Shown one piece after another: positions 14,926-22,419 of a stretch of 36,149 nucleotides of DNA (position 1 is the stretch's first letter; every line of letters begins with the position of its first letter). A program made the translations under genes and the position numbers. This DNA comes from DATBGS01 sp036557885 (lineage in GTDB: Bacteria; Chloroflexota; Ktedonobacteria; Ktedonobacterales; DATBGS01): contig DATBGS010000009.1 in NCBI GenBank assembly GCA_036557885.1, positions 1-36,149 of the forward strand, written 5' to 3'. The notes beneath the pieces are model-generated. The model was not told the origin of the DNA. It did no database searches and saw only the letters and a list, made by a program, of their open reading frames with translations.

Positions 14926-15720
14926 ATGATACACACCAGACTTCCAGCCCCACAAGCCATTCGCACCATCTTTTTTGACGCGGGCTATACCCTGCTGCGC
15001 CCGTCGCCTTCTGTAATTGCCATCTGCCAGGAGGTATGCGCAGCCAATGGCCTGCATCTGGATGTGGAGCGGCTCAAACAAGAATTGGCTGCCGCCGAAG
15101 CCTTTTTCCGCGAGGCCATGAAAGCCAACTCGCGCACCTGGGCCGACGAGCAGGCCATTCTCAACTTCTGGACCGCGTACTACACCGCCTTGCTGCGTCC
15201 CCTGGTTGAGGAGCACAACGAGCACCTGCTTGAGCGGAGCGTCCACGCCATTATCCGCGAATTTAGCTCTCACACGCGCTGGGAACTGTTCCCAGATGTC
15301 CTGCCAACCCTTGAGGCACTGCAAGGCAAAGGCTTTACGCTGGGCATCATCTCTGATTGGGAGATCAGTCTGACACAGATTCTCAAGGGGCTGGACCTGG
15401 GGCGCTATTTCGATTGCCTGATTATCTCTGCGGCCACGCGCTATTCCAAACCGGAGCCCGCGCTCTATGAGTTGGCGCTGCGCCGCGCTGATGCCATAGC
15501 CGACTACGCCATCCACATTGGAGACTCCTACATTCACGATGTGCTGGGTGCGCGCTCTGTTGGCATCACACCAGTGTTGATTGACCGGCCCAAACGCTTA
15601 TCGCTCAGCCAGGTGGACTGCCTGGTAATCCATGATCTGCGTGACATACTGGACTTACTGGAAATTGCTCCTGCCGTTGAGCCAGCTATTGTGGCGCAGA
15701 ACCCACTTGAAACCCCATAG
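14926..15720 (+). CDS. HAD-superfamily hydrolase (subfamily IA) lacking the second motif I Asp
   Basis: A 264-residue protein. Motif I reads IRTIFFDAGYTLL: the nucleophile Asp is present but position +2 is Gly, where most phosphatases have Asp. Motif II is GIISDW (Ser), motif III is the Lys of YSKPEPALY, and motif IV is HIGDSYIHDVLGA. A helical cap of type C1 fills about 25-110. Members without the second Asp include dehalogenases and phosphonatases, so ordinary phosphatase activity should not be assumed. ATG 14926 is preferred over a TTG at 14914; neither has a strong ribosome site. It lies about 100 nt after the GNAT gene on the same strand. Confidence 0.85.
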   Translation: MIHTRLPAPQAIRTIFFDAGYTLLRPSPSVIAICQEVCAANGLHLDVERLKQELAAAEAFFREAMKANSRTWADEQAILNFWTAYYTALLRPLVEEHNEHLLERSVHAIIREFSSHTRWELFPDVLPTLEALQGKGFTLGIISDWEISLTQILKGLDLGRYFDCLIISAATRYSKPEPALYELALRRADAIADYAIHIGDSYIHDVLGARSVGITPVLIDRPKRLSLSQVDCLVIHDLRDILDLLEIAPAVEPAIVAQNPLETP

Positions 15721-15756
15721 CATCTTATAGAGATTTCGGAAAGAGGGCACACCAGG

Positions 15757-16449
15757 ATGAGCACACCAACCGAGAAACCACCCAAAGGGACGCCAAAGCC
15801 TGTGGAAAAACAGATCAGGCCACCAGCAAAAGGACAGGCAGGAACAGCCAAAAAGTCGGCTGCCCCTCAGCCAAACAGACCAGCGTCGGCCCAGCGCCAG
15901 GGAGCAGCGCAACAAAGCCAACCCAAGGCAACCCCTGCCACCCAGGTGAAGGCTGCCTCTCCAACCACGCCCAAAACGACCACCCCACCAGCGCCCAGGC
16001 CACGCGCGCCAGGCGCCGCCGAACGTGACCAACTCCTTCAAGAACGCCGCGTGCAGATTCGGGCGCGCCAGCAGGAGCGCCGCCAGGAGGTCCAGCAAGC
16101 AAAACGGCAAAAGCTTGGCACGCGCTATAGCATCATCGTCGCGGCGGTGCTGCTGGTGGGCCTCGTCTCATTCTTCGGGATTGAGCACCAAACGCTTGCC
16201 GCCGTCATTTCTGCGGTAGTTGTGCTGGTGGGCCTCGTGGCGGTGGTGGCTGTGCTCAATCTGGCATCGCCAACCAGAAAGGCTGCTTTCCGGCCCCAGA
16301 GCACCACCTCAACGGGTACTGACAGCAGCGCCAGCGATCAGGAGATAGCATCCGATCAGGAGATGGCATCAAAGAACGCGCCAGTTGATCAAGCAGAGAG
16401 CATACCAGACGATGTTCCCCTGCCCGCTGCTGACCCAGACAGCGAGTAA
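15757..16449 (+). CDS. Pro/Ala/Lys-rich protein with two transmembrane segments, function unknown
   Basis: A 230-residue protein. Residues 1-90 are low-complexity, rich in Pro, Ala, Thr and Lys. Residues 88-120 form a charged, Arg/Gln-rich helix (likely coiled coil). Two hydrophobic segments follow at about 124-141 and 145-169, and then an acidic Ser/Asp tail. The tail contains a short tandem duplication (SDQEIA/SDQEMA). No enzyme motif is visible and I do not recognise a family. It follows the HAD gene by 36 nt, and a strong terminator hairpin stands after it. It may be a membrane scaffold or envelope-associated protein. Confidence 0.7.
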   Translation: MSTPTEKPPKGTPKPVEKQIRPPAKGQAGTAKKSAAPQPNRPASAQRQGAAQQSQPKATPATQVKAASPTTPKTTTPPAPRPRAPGAAERDQLLQERRVQIRARQQERRQEVQQAKRQKLGTRYSIIVAAVLLVGLVSFFGIEHQTLAAVISAVVVLVGLVAVVAVLNLASPTRKAAFRPQSTTSTGTDSSASDQEIASDQEMASKNAPVDQAESIPDDVPLPAADPDSE

Positions 16450-16487
16450 GCAGCACTCATTGCACCGGGCATACGCGCTGAAAACAC

Positions 16488-16523
16488 GCAGCGGCCCAGC
16501 CTCTACAAAGGCTGGGCCGCTGC
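16488..16523. terminator. Bidirectional terminator between membrane protein gene and dxs
   Basis: Exact 14-bp GC-rich arms 16488-16501 and 16510-16523 (GCAGCGGCCCAGCC and its complement) with an 8-nt loop. CTTCTCTTGT follows on the plus strand. It separates two convergent genes. Confidence 0.7.
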
Positions 16524-16542
16524 CTTCTCTTGTGATGCGTGG

Positions 16543-18498
16543 CTAGCCACGCACCTTGCGCTGCTGCCGGGCTTTGGTATCCGCCCCGATCAGATCGTGG
16601 GCAACCTCCTTGATATGCCCGGAGGACAGGCCATAGAGTTCGAGTAAAATGGCCGGAGCGCCATGCTCCACAAAACGATCAGGCAATCCAATCAGACTCA
16701 CCGGAATGTGATGCAGGTCTGTGCTCGCCAACAACTCCAGCACCGCGCTGCCAAAGCCCCCCGCAACCATATGGTCCTCGATAGTAATCACCCGGCCACA
16801 TATCTCTGCCAGCCGCACAATCAATGCTTCATCCAGCGGCTTTGCCCAGCGCGCATTCACCACCGCCAGCCGGATGCCTTCCTGAGCCAGTTCTTTTGCC
16901 GCCTGCGCTGCCGCCTGAACCGTTGTCCCGTAGGCCAGCACAACCGCATCGCACTGCTCCACATCCTCTTCTGGTGTCAGCAGTTCGGCTTTGCCCACCT
17001 CAAGCTGGTGCAATTCGGCATCCAGCGTCACGCCCACTCCCTTGCCGCGCGGGTAGCGCAGCGCCACCGGCCCATCCAGAGCAAGCGCTGTATAGAGCAT
17101 ATGGCGCAGTTCATTCTCATCCTTGGGCGCCATGATCTTCATGTTGGGCAAAGGCCGCAGGTAGCCAATATCAAAGACGCCATGCTGCGTCTGCCCATCC
17201 TCGCCAACAATGCCCGCCCGGTCCAGCGCAAACGTCACATGCAAATTTTGCACACAGACATCATGCACCACCTGATCATAGGCACGCTGAAGGAACGTCG
17301 AATAGATCGCGGCCACCGGCTTCATGCCCGAAACAGCCAGGCCAGCCGCAAACGTCACCGCGTGTTGCTCGGCAATCCCCACATCAAAATAGCGGTCTGG
17401 AAAGCGCTCGCGCATCTTCTTCAAGCCGGTGCCATCGGCCATCGCAGCGGTAATGCCAACGATAGATGGGTCTTTGGCCGCCAGTTCAACCAGCGTGTTG
17501 GCGAAGACCTCGGTATAGGTCGGTGGGTCGTTGGGGTTCTTCTTGATGATGCCTGTCTTGACATCATACGCCCCAGGCCCATGCCACTTGGTCGAGTCAG
17601 CCTCGGAATGCTCCCAGCCCTTGCCCTTTTGCGTGATGACCTGAATCATCAGCGGCCCCGGCAGGTCTTTTGCTCGTCTGAACACTTCCACCAGCAAGGG
17701 CAGATCATGCCCATCAAACGGCCCCAGGAACGTCAGGCCAAGCTCGGCAAAGATCACCCCGCTTTTGCTGGGCAGCCAGAACTCTTTCATGCTCCGGTCA
17801 GCACGTCCAGCCACCTCCACCGCCAGATCACCCACCACCGGCAAGCTCGCCAGTGATTGCTTGGCCGCCCCGCGCAGCTTGCGATAGCGTGGATCAGAAC
17901 GCACCTTCCCCAAATACTTATGAATAGCGCCCACATTGTCGGAAATAGATTTGTCGTTATCATTCAGAACAAAAATAACATTGCGCTTGAGCGCGCCCGC
18001 GTTATTGAGCGCCTCCAGCGCCATACCACCCGTCAACGCGCCATCCCCGATAACTGCTACCACCTTACAATCCTCGCCGCGCAGATCGCGCCCAACCGCC
18101 AGCCCCAGAGCCGCAGAAAGTGACGTGCTGGCATGACTGGCGCCAAAAACATCGTAGATGCTCTCATCGCGGCGCAGATAGCCCGAAAGCCCGCCAAACT
18201 GACGAATGGTATGAAACTGCTCTCGACGCCCCGTCACCAGCTTATGGACATATGCCTGGTGTCCAATATCCCAAACTAACAAATCCTTTGGTGCATCAAA
18301 AGCAAGGTGGAGCGCCAGCGTCAGTTCAACTGCCCCAAGGTTGGGCGCCAGATGACCGCCTCGGACGGAAACCGTCTCAATAATCTCATCCCGAATCTCC
18401 TGCGCCAACTCCTCCAACTGGGGATAGGTCAGCTTTCTCAGATCTGCCGGGCTGTCAATGCTATCCAGGATTCTTGGTGTTGGGCTTGTCTCTTCCAC
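16543..18498 (-). CDS. dxs: 1-deoxy-D-xylulose-5-phosphate synthase
   Basis: A 651-residue thiamine-diphosphate enzyme that condenses pyruvate and glyceraldehyde 3-phosphate in the first step of the MEP isoprenoid pathway. Seen: SVRGGHLAPNLGAVELT with H50, WDIGHQAYVHKL with H80, GYLRRDESIYDVFGASHAS, and the ThDP motif GDGALTGGMALEALNNAG at 151-168. The pyrimidine domain (about 320-490) has GIAEQHAVTFAAGLA, and the transketolase C-domain closes the protein. Length and order are as in other Dxs. The start is GTG at 18498, with AAGGAG seven nt upstream. It has its own promoter in the 171-nt gap from larC, so it need not be cotranscribed. Confidence 0.98.
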   Translation of the reverse strand: MEETSPTPRILDSIDSPADLRKLTYPQLEELAQEIRDEIIETVSVRGGHLAPNLGAVELTLALHLAFDAPKDLLVWDIGHQAYVHKLVTGRREQFHTIRQFGGLSGYLRRDESIYDVFGASHASTSLSAALGLAVGRDLRGEDCKVVAVIGDGALTGGMALEALNNAGALKRNVIFVLNDNDKSISDNVGAIHKYLGKVRSDPRYRKLRGAAKQSLASLPVVGDLAVEVAGRADRSMKEFWLPSKSGVIFAELGLTFLGPFDGHDLPLLVEVFRRAKDLPGPLMIQVITQKGKGWEHSEADSTKWHGPGAYDVKTGIIKKNPNDPPTYTEVFANTLVELAAKDPSIVGITAAMADGTGLKKMRERFPDRYFDVGIAEQHAVTFAAGLAVSGMKPVAAIYSTFLQRAYDQVVHDVCVQNLHVTFALDRAGIVGEDGQTQHGVFDIGYLRPLPNMKIMAPKDENELRHMLYTALALDGPVALRYPRGKGVGVTLDAELHQLEVGKAELLTPEEDVEQCDAVVLAYGTTVQAAAQAAKELAQEGIRLAVVNARWAKPLDEALIVRLAEICGRVITIEDHMVAGGFGSAVLELLASTDLHHIPVSLIGLPDRFVEHGAPAILLELYGLSSGHIKEVAHDLIGADTKARQQRKVRG

Positions 18499-18556
18499 AA
18501 AGACGCTCCTTCAGAGGGATATTTTGAGCCTGATCTTGCTCCTCGTCCCTGCCACT

Positions 18557-18586
18557 AATTATAGGCTGAGGGTTCAGCCGATAACA
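18557..18586 (-). promoter_or_regulatory. Promoter of dxs
   Basis: Minus strand: TTGTTA (18586-18581), an 18-nt spacer and perfect TATAAT (18562-18557). The spacer contains a small GGCTGA/TCAGCC inverted repeat. The predicted start near 18550 is about 50 nt before the GTG. Confidence 0.6.
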
Positions 18587-18669
18587 AGCACTTATGTGTA
18601 TACTCCACATCTGTCTACAAAGATCAAAGGATCGCTGAAAACGCGCGCTCGTTTCACGGATGCAGGTCT

Positions 18670-19863
18670 TCAGATCACCTCATTGTTCAGGTGATACTGC
18701 GAACGCAAAAAGGCATCCAGCCGCGCATAGACCTCTTGCAAAGAAAGCCCCTGCGCCTGAGCCAGCCGCGCGCAATCCTCATATTCCGGCGAGACGCTGA
18801 GCACCCTACTGCCCAACAATTTCAGCTTCACCCGCACCATCCCCAGCGGTGTCTCAACCTCCTCCTGTCGTCGCTCAGCCTTCAGCCGATTCCAGCGGCT
18901 CATCCGCACGCCCAGCGTCGTTGTCTCGCGCAGCAGCAGCATCGCAAGCCGGTCTGCCAGATCAAGCGGAGCAATCACACTCACCTGCGTTGCCGGGCGA
19001 TTCTTCTTCATCTGCATCGGCGTATACGTCACATCAAGCGCCCCTGCTGCAAAAAGACGCTCCATCACATCGCCCAGAATCTCACCGCTCACATTATCCA
19101 GATTCGTCTCTATAACAACGACTTCATCTTGCGCCAGGCCACTGCGCTCCACCGGCTCACCCAAACACACGCGCAAACAATTGGCCCAGGGCAACTGCTT
19201 GCGACCAAACCCGTAACCTACATGCTGAATCCTGAGCGATGGAGCCTCAAAACGCGCCAGCGTCGCCAGAATCGCGGCCCCGGTTGGCGTCACCAATTCT
19301 CCCTGCGCGGGGCGCGGCGTCCAGGGAGCCTGCACCCGTCGCAGCAGTTCCAATGTTGCCGGAGCAGGCACCGGAAGCAGCCCATGCGCCGTCTGCACTT
19401 GCCCCGTCGTCAGCGGCAGCGGCGAACAATACACCTGCTCGATGCCTAGTCCATCCAGTGCAAGCACTGCGCCAACGATGTCCACCAGCGCATCTAGCGC
19501 GCCAACCTCATGAAAATGCACCTGCTCCACCGGCACCCCATGCACCCTGGCCTCCGCCTCACCCAATGCGCGAAAGATCGCCAACGCACGCTCCTGAATC
19601 TTGGCTGGCAACCGACTCTGGGTGATCAAGCCCTCAATCTCGCTGAGATGGCGCTCTGGCTGCGGCGTGCTGACGAGATGCACAGTGAAGCGCTTGCCGG
19701 TAATCCCCTGCTCTGTGTGTGGCTCCAGGCGCAATTCATAGCCCGCCAGATTGAGCGCCTGCAAGCCCTCCTGCAAACGCTCAAAACTGAATCCGGCATC
19801 CAGCAATGCGCCCAACAACATATCGCCGCTGATGCCTGAGAAGCAATCCAGATACGCTAACAC
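18670..19863 (-). CDS. larC: LarC-type nickel insertion protein (nickel-pincer cofactor, DUF111)
   Basis: A 397-residue protein of the LarC family, which inserts nickel into the pincer nucleotide cofactor of lactate racemase and related enzymes. It starts LAYLDCFSGISGDMLLGALLDAG, the family hallmark, and continues with VHFHEVGALDALVDIVGA, LPVPAPATLELL, GELVTPTGAAIL, VIETNLDNVSGEILG and PMQMKKNRPA, ending in the C-terminal domain with RVLSVSPEYEDCARLA. In Lactobacillus this protein needs a programmed frameshift (larC1/larC2); here it is one uninterrupted frame. GTG at 19863 is the only start that gives the full N-terminus. larB, larE and a racemase are not in the window, so its client enzyme must be elsewhere. 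Confidence 0.93.
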   Translation of the reverse strand: MLAYLDCFSGISGDMLLGALLDAGFSFERLQEGLQALNLAGYELRLEPHTEQGITGKRFTVHLVSTPQPERHLSEIEGLITQSRLPAKIQERALAIFRALGEAEARVHGVPVEQVHFHEVGALDALVDIVGAVLALDGLGIEQVYCSPLPLTTGQVQTAHGLLPVPAPATLELLRRVQAPWTPRPAQGELVTPTGAAILATLARFEAPSLRIQHVGYGFGRKQLPWANCLRVCLGEPVERSGLAQDEVVVIETNLDNVSGEILGDVMERLFAAGALDVTYTPMQMKKNRPATQVSVIAPLDLADRLAMLLLRETTTLGVRMSRWNRLKAERRQEEVETPLGMVRVKLKLLGSRVLSVSPEYEDCARLAQAQGLSLQEVYARLDAFLRSQYHLNNEVI

Positions 19864-20021
19864 CGGCTTCTTTCCATTCTATACTAGCTTGCCTGCTTCA
19901 GCGCGTCATACAACTCCGCGCCAAAGACAAAAGGTGGTTCAGTATAACATATGGTTTTGAATGGGCAGGAGATCAAGCGGAGAAGGTAGATTTCTCGTCT
20001 TGTAACTCTGGCTCCCCTGTA

Positions 20022-20055
20022 TTGACATATAGCATATGTTTATGATATGCTATAT
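20022..20055 (+). promoter_or_regulatory. Promoter embedded in an 11-bp perfect palindrome (likely operator)
   Basis: TTGACA (20022-20027) is the -35 and TATGCT (20046-20051) the -10, with an 18-nt spacer. The arms ATATAGCATAT (20027-20037) and ATATGCTATAT (20045-20055) are exact complements around a 7-nt centre and cover both boxes. Such an inverted repeat is a natural site for the ribbon-helix-helix protein encoded just downstream. Transcription is expected at about 20058, the A of the ATG, so the mRNA may be leaderless. Confidence 0.6.
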
Positions 20056-20057
20056 AC

Positions 20058-20246
20058 ATGAACCAGAAAAAACTTGTCCTCCTTGAGCCAGAAGATATAT
20101 ACGCAGTGGCAACCATCAAAGCTCGGTATGGCTGCGAATCAGACAGTCAAGCCATTCGTCTGGCGGTGCGAGTGCTGGCAGCTAGCCCAATGCTCACCGT
20201 TAGCCTTCCCCAGCATCTCAAACCCGGAAGGAAGCCACAACCATGA
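20058..20246 (+). CDS. Small ribbon-helix-helix (Arc/CopG-like) DNA-binding protein
   Basis: A 62-residue protein. A short N-terminal strand (KKLVLLEP) is followed by a helix (EDIYAVATIKARYG), a turn and a second helix (SDSQAIRLAVRVLAA), the classical RHH pattern with the S-x-AIR-x-A signature. A Pro/Lys-rich tail follows. RHH proteins bind operators as dimers. There is no Shine-Dalgarno sequence, and the ATG lies where transcription should start. Its stop overlaps the tnpB start (ATGA), so the two are translated together. It is likely to repress its own promoter and thereby tnpB; this is inference from the palindrome. It is too short for TnpA and has no catalytic residue. Confidence 0.72.
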   Translation: MNQKKLVLLEPEDIYAVATIKARYGCESDSQAIRLAVRVLAASPMLTVSLPQHLKPGRKPQP

Positions 20247-21499
20247 TGCGTACCATTCAGTTCGCCTGTACCTTGCCCAAAAGCGAGGCCGATGTGTTGA
20301 ACACTGGGAGCGGGCGTGTCTACACCGATATGCTGGTCTCGCACTACCGACTCTACCGCAAGCAGGGGGTCTGGTTGACGTCCTACAATGGGAAGCGAGT
20401 CGAGGATGCACATGGTGGCCCCACCACCCTGCAAGCCCACAGCCGCGACGCCGCGCAAGAAGGCTTCTACAAAGCGTGTAAAATCGCGAAAGCATGCCGC
20501 GAGATGGGTCTGGACGTGAAGTACCCCCACAATCGCAAACGCTGGCGGACTACTATATGGAAGAAGAGCGGCATCCATTTGCATGACGGCCTGCTTCTAT
20601 TGGCGCGGGCCAAAGGCTTGGAGCCAGTGAGTATCCCCCTGCCGGAGCATCTGCTGGCCTTGCCGAAGGCGGCTTTTCATGAGGCGCGGCTCGTCTGGGA
20701 CCAAGCCGGACGCCAGTACGCTTGGCATGTGGTGATTGAAGACGGGAAGGCACCTGAGCCAACGCCCGGTCCCGCCGTTGCAGCGGTAGATTTGGGAGAG
20801 ATTCACCCTGCTGCCGTCACCAATGGCAAGGAAACCTGTATCATTTCCTGCCGGGCGCTGCGCTCCAATGCCCAATACACCGCCAAACGGGTGAGCGAAC
20901 TGCGCGCCAAACAGGACCATTTGAAAAAAGGGGCTCGGCGCTGGAAGAAGTTGCAACGGCGCAAGAACCGTTTTCAAGCCCACCAGCGGCGGCGTGCCCG
21001 CGATTTGGAACACAAGGTCACTCGCGCAGTGGTGAACTGGGTCAGGGAGCGCGGCGTGTGTACGCTGGTGGTAGGAGATGTCAGGGATGTGGCCGACGGA
21101 AAGCACCTCAATACGAAAAACCAGCAGAAGGTCGGCATCTGGTCGCATGGAAGGCAGCGGGCGTATCTGGAGTACAAAGCGGCGGCGGCAGGAATCACCG
21201 TCTCGCTGGAAGATGAACACGACACGACGAAAACCTGCCCCGGCAGGAAGGACGACGGCACGCCATGCGACCATCAGTACAAACCCAAGGGGCGGATATA
21301 CCGCTGCCCGGCTTGCGGTTTCGTGGCACATCGAGATAGCGTGGGCTGCAACAACATCCTGTCGCGTCGCTTGTATGGAGCAGTGGGACAAGTGGTGCCT
21401 CCTTCCATTACAAAGTATCGTCACCCGTTCTTAACGGGGAAGCGTAGTCGCCTGGACACGGCGGAACTGGCTTGGGAGCCAACCACGAAGGATGCGTGA
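20243..21499 (+). CDS. tnpB: RNA-guided nuclease TnpB, RuvC-II position altered
   Basis: A 418-residue TnpB, the transposon-encoded relative of Cas12. The N-terminal RNA-binding part (1-170) leads to the split RuvC fold. RuvC-I has D183 in AVDLGEIHPAAVTNG. The canonical RuvC-II Glu is replaced, since the strand reads TLVVGDVRDVADG with G278-D279; E310 in RAYLEYKAA is a possible substitute. RuvC-III has D365 in HRDSVGCNNILSRR. The zinc ribbon is C332-x9-C342 ... C355-x2-C358, with a longer first knuckle than usual. The basic helix LKKGARRWKKLQRRKNRF is typical. The ATG overlaps the upstream RHH gene. The 3' coding end and the hairpin after it probably give the guide RNA (reRNA). Confidence 0.92.
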   Translation: MMRTIQFACTLPKSEADVLNTGSGRVYTDMLVSHYRLYRKQGVWLTSYNGKRVEDAHGGPTTLQAHSRDAAQEGFYKACKIAKACREMGLDVKYPHNRKRWRTTIWKKSGIHLHDGLLLLARAKGLEPVSIPLPEHLLALPKAAFHEARLVWDQAGRQYAWHVVIEDGKAPEPTPGPAVAAVDLGEIHPAAVTNGKETCIISCRALRSNAQYTAKRVSELRAKQDHLKKGARRWKKLQRRKNRFQAHQRRRARDLEHKVTRAVVNWVRERGVCTLVVGDVRDVADGKHLNTKNQQKVGIWSHGRQRAYLEYKAAAAGITVSLEDEHDTTKTCPGRKDDGTPCDHQYKPKGRIYRCPACGFVAHRDSVGCNNILSRRLYGAVGQVVPPSITKYRHPFLTGKRSRLDTAELAWEPTTKDA

Positions 21500-21541
21500 A
21501 CCCAAGAAGATGCTGGACTTTAGCCCAGCGGAGTGTCACAA
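21500..21541 (+). other. Right-end hairpin of the TnpB element, probable reRNA 3' scaffold
   Basis: Directly after the tnpB stop is a hairpin GCTGG/CCAGC (21512-21516 with 21525-21529), followed by GGAGTGTCACA. Right ends of IS605-type elements have this form and, where studied, the guide segment of the reRNA starts just past the element. The guide would then begin near 21541 (ATACACAAGG). The boundary is estimated, not proven. Confidence 0.4.
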
Positions 21542-21658
21542 TACACAAGGTACTGAAGAGGTTCGTATTGAAGGAAAAGCATTTGTTCCACACTGAAACA
21601 CATCAACGCTTCCGCCTCGCAGGAAAATCGCAGCATTGCAAGAGGAGAAGCATGATCA

Positions 21659-22270
21659 ATGCCGAAAACACTGCCCTTACTACAACCCATCCAGTTGAAA
21701 GAAAGCCTGTTTGAGATGGATGGCATCTCAGAGCAGACTATCCAGCAACACCAGGCCATGTACGAGCGCTATATCAAGCGCTACAACGACATCGCCAACT
21801 TACTTGATCAGGTAAACCGCGACCCAGATCGCGCCAGTTCCACCTATAGCCCGCTGCGCGTGCTCAAGATCGAAATGACCTACGCGCTGGGCGGCGTGCG
21901 CAATCACGAACTGTATTTTGAGCAACTGGGCGGAGAAGGAGGAAAGCCGCGCGGAGGACTGGCCTCGCAAATCAAAGAGTGGTTTGGGTCATTTGAAGAG
22001 TGGGCCATTGACCTTACCTCAACGGCGCTTTCTTCGCGGGGCTGGGCCTGGCTTGCCTGGGACCGCGAGGGGCAGTATCTTTATAACTATCTTGGCGATG
22101 TCAACAACACCTTCCCTGTCTGGAACGCGGCCCCGCTGATTGCGCTCGATGTGTACGAGCATGCCTACTTCCTGGACTTCAAGCAGGACCGCAGGGCATA
22201 TATCAATGCCTTCCTGGAAAACCTGGATTGGGAAGTGATCACCCAGCGCTTTGAGGCAGCCACGCGCTAA
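21659..22270 (+). CDS. Iron/manganese superoxide dismutase family protein, atypical first helix
   Basis: A 203-residue protein of the Fe/Mn SOD fold, which would dismutate superoxide in the cytoplasm. Metal-site residues visible are H83 (RNHELYFEQLGG), D164 and H168 (LDVYEHAYFLDF), the latter two in the signature D-x-W-E-H position with Tyr for Trp. The first helix, normally HH-x2-HH-x2-Y, reads HQAMYERY with one His (H31), so the fourth ligand is H31 or is missing. Related SOD-like proteins of this subtype exist in Gram-positive bacteria and Chloroflexota. ATG 21659 has GAGGAG about 12 nt upstream. A hairpin follows at 22294-22329. It lies 160 nt after tnpB and is independent of the element. 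Confidence 0.85.
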   Translation: MPKTLPLLQPIQLKESLFEMDGISEQTIQQHQAMYERYIKRYNDIANLLDQVNRDPDRASSTYSPLRVLKIEMTYALGGVRNHELYFEQLGGEGGKPRGGLASQIKEWFGSFEEWAIDLTSTALSSRGWAWLAWDREGQYLYNYLGDVNNTFPVWNAAPLIALDVYEHAYFLDFKQDRRAYINAFLENLDWEVITQRFEAATR

Positions 22271-22293
22271 AGCCTACGCGCTGGAGCCTGAAA

Positions 22294-22329
22294 AAGAGCG
22301 CGTGCATGCGTTGACCATCGCGCGCTCTT
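22294..22329 (+). terminator. Probable terminator of the SOD gene
   Basis: Exact 9-bp arms AAGAGCGCG (22294-22302) and CGCGCTCTT (22321-22329) with an 18-nt loop, followed by CCTCTCATTT. The loop is long and the T-tract weak. Confidence 0.4.
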
Positions 22330-22419
22330 CCTCTCATTTGCAGCGGCAAGCTATAGTCTTTGGTAGGTGTCTTTGGGTTCAGGAAGACAACTATCAAGCG
22401 CAAAGAGAGGAACGAAACT

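Larger units (their letters stand above)
20022..21541 (+). mobile_element. TnpB-only element (IS200/IS605 superfamily, IS1341-like) with RHH gene
   Basis: The unit consists of a promoter/palindrome, a ribbon-helix-helix gene, tnpB, and a terminal hairpin ending GGAGTGTCAC, which resembles right ends of this superfamily. No Y1 transposase (TnpA) gene is present, so movement would need one acting from elsewhere. Ends are approximate: the right end is placed at the end of GTGTCACA and the left end is not defined by any direct repeat I can see. It is inserted between larC and an SOD gene without disrupting either. Confidence 0.7.

Noticed and set aside
16336..16372. Short tandem repeat GATCAGGAGAT in the membrane protein gene
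   Set aside because: Only two copies, in frame (SDQE repeated); a local duplication in a disordered tail.
20000..21560. CRISPR array or Cas12 locus around the TnpB gene
   Set aside because: No spaced direct repeats and no cas1/cas2; size and RuvC layout are those of TnpB.
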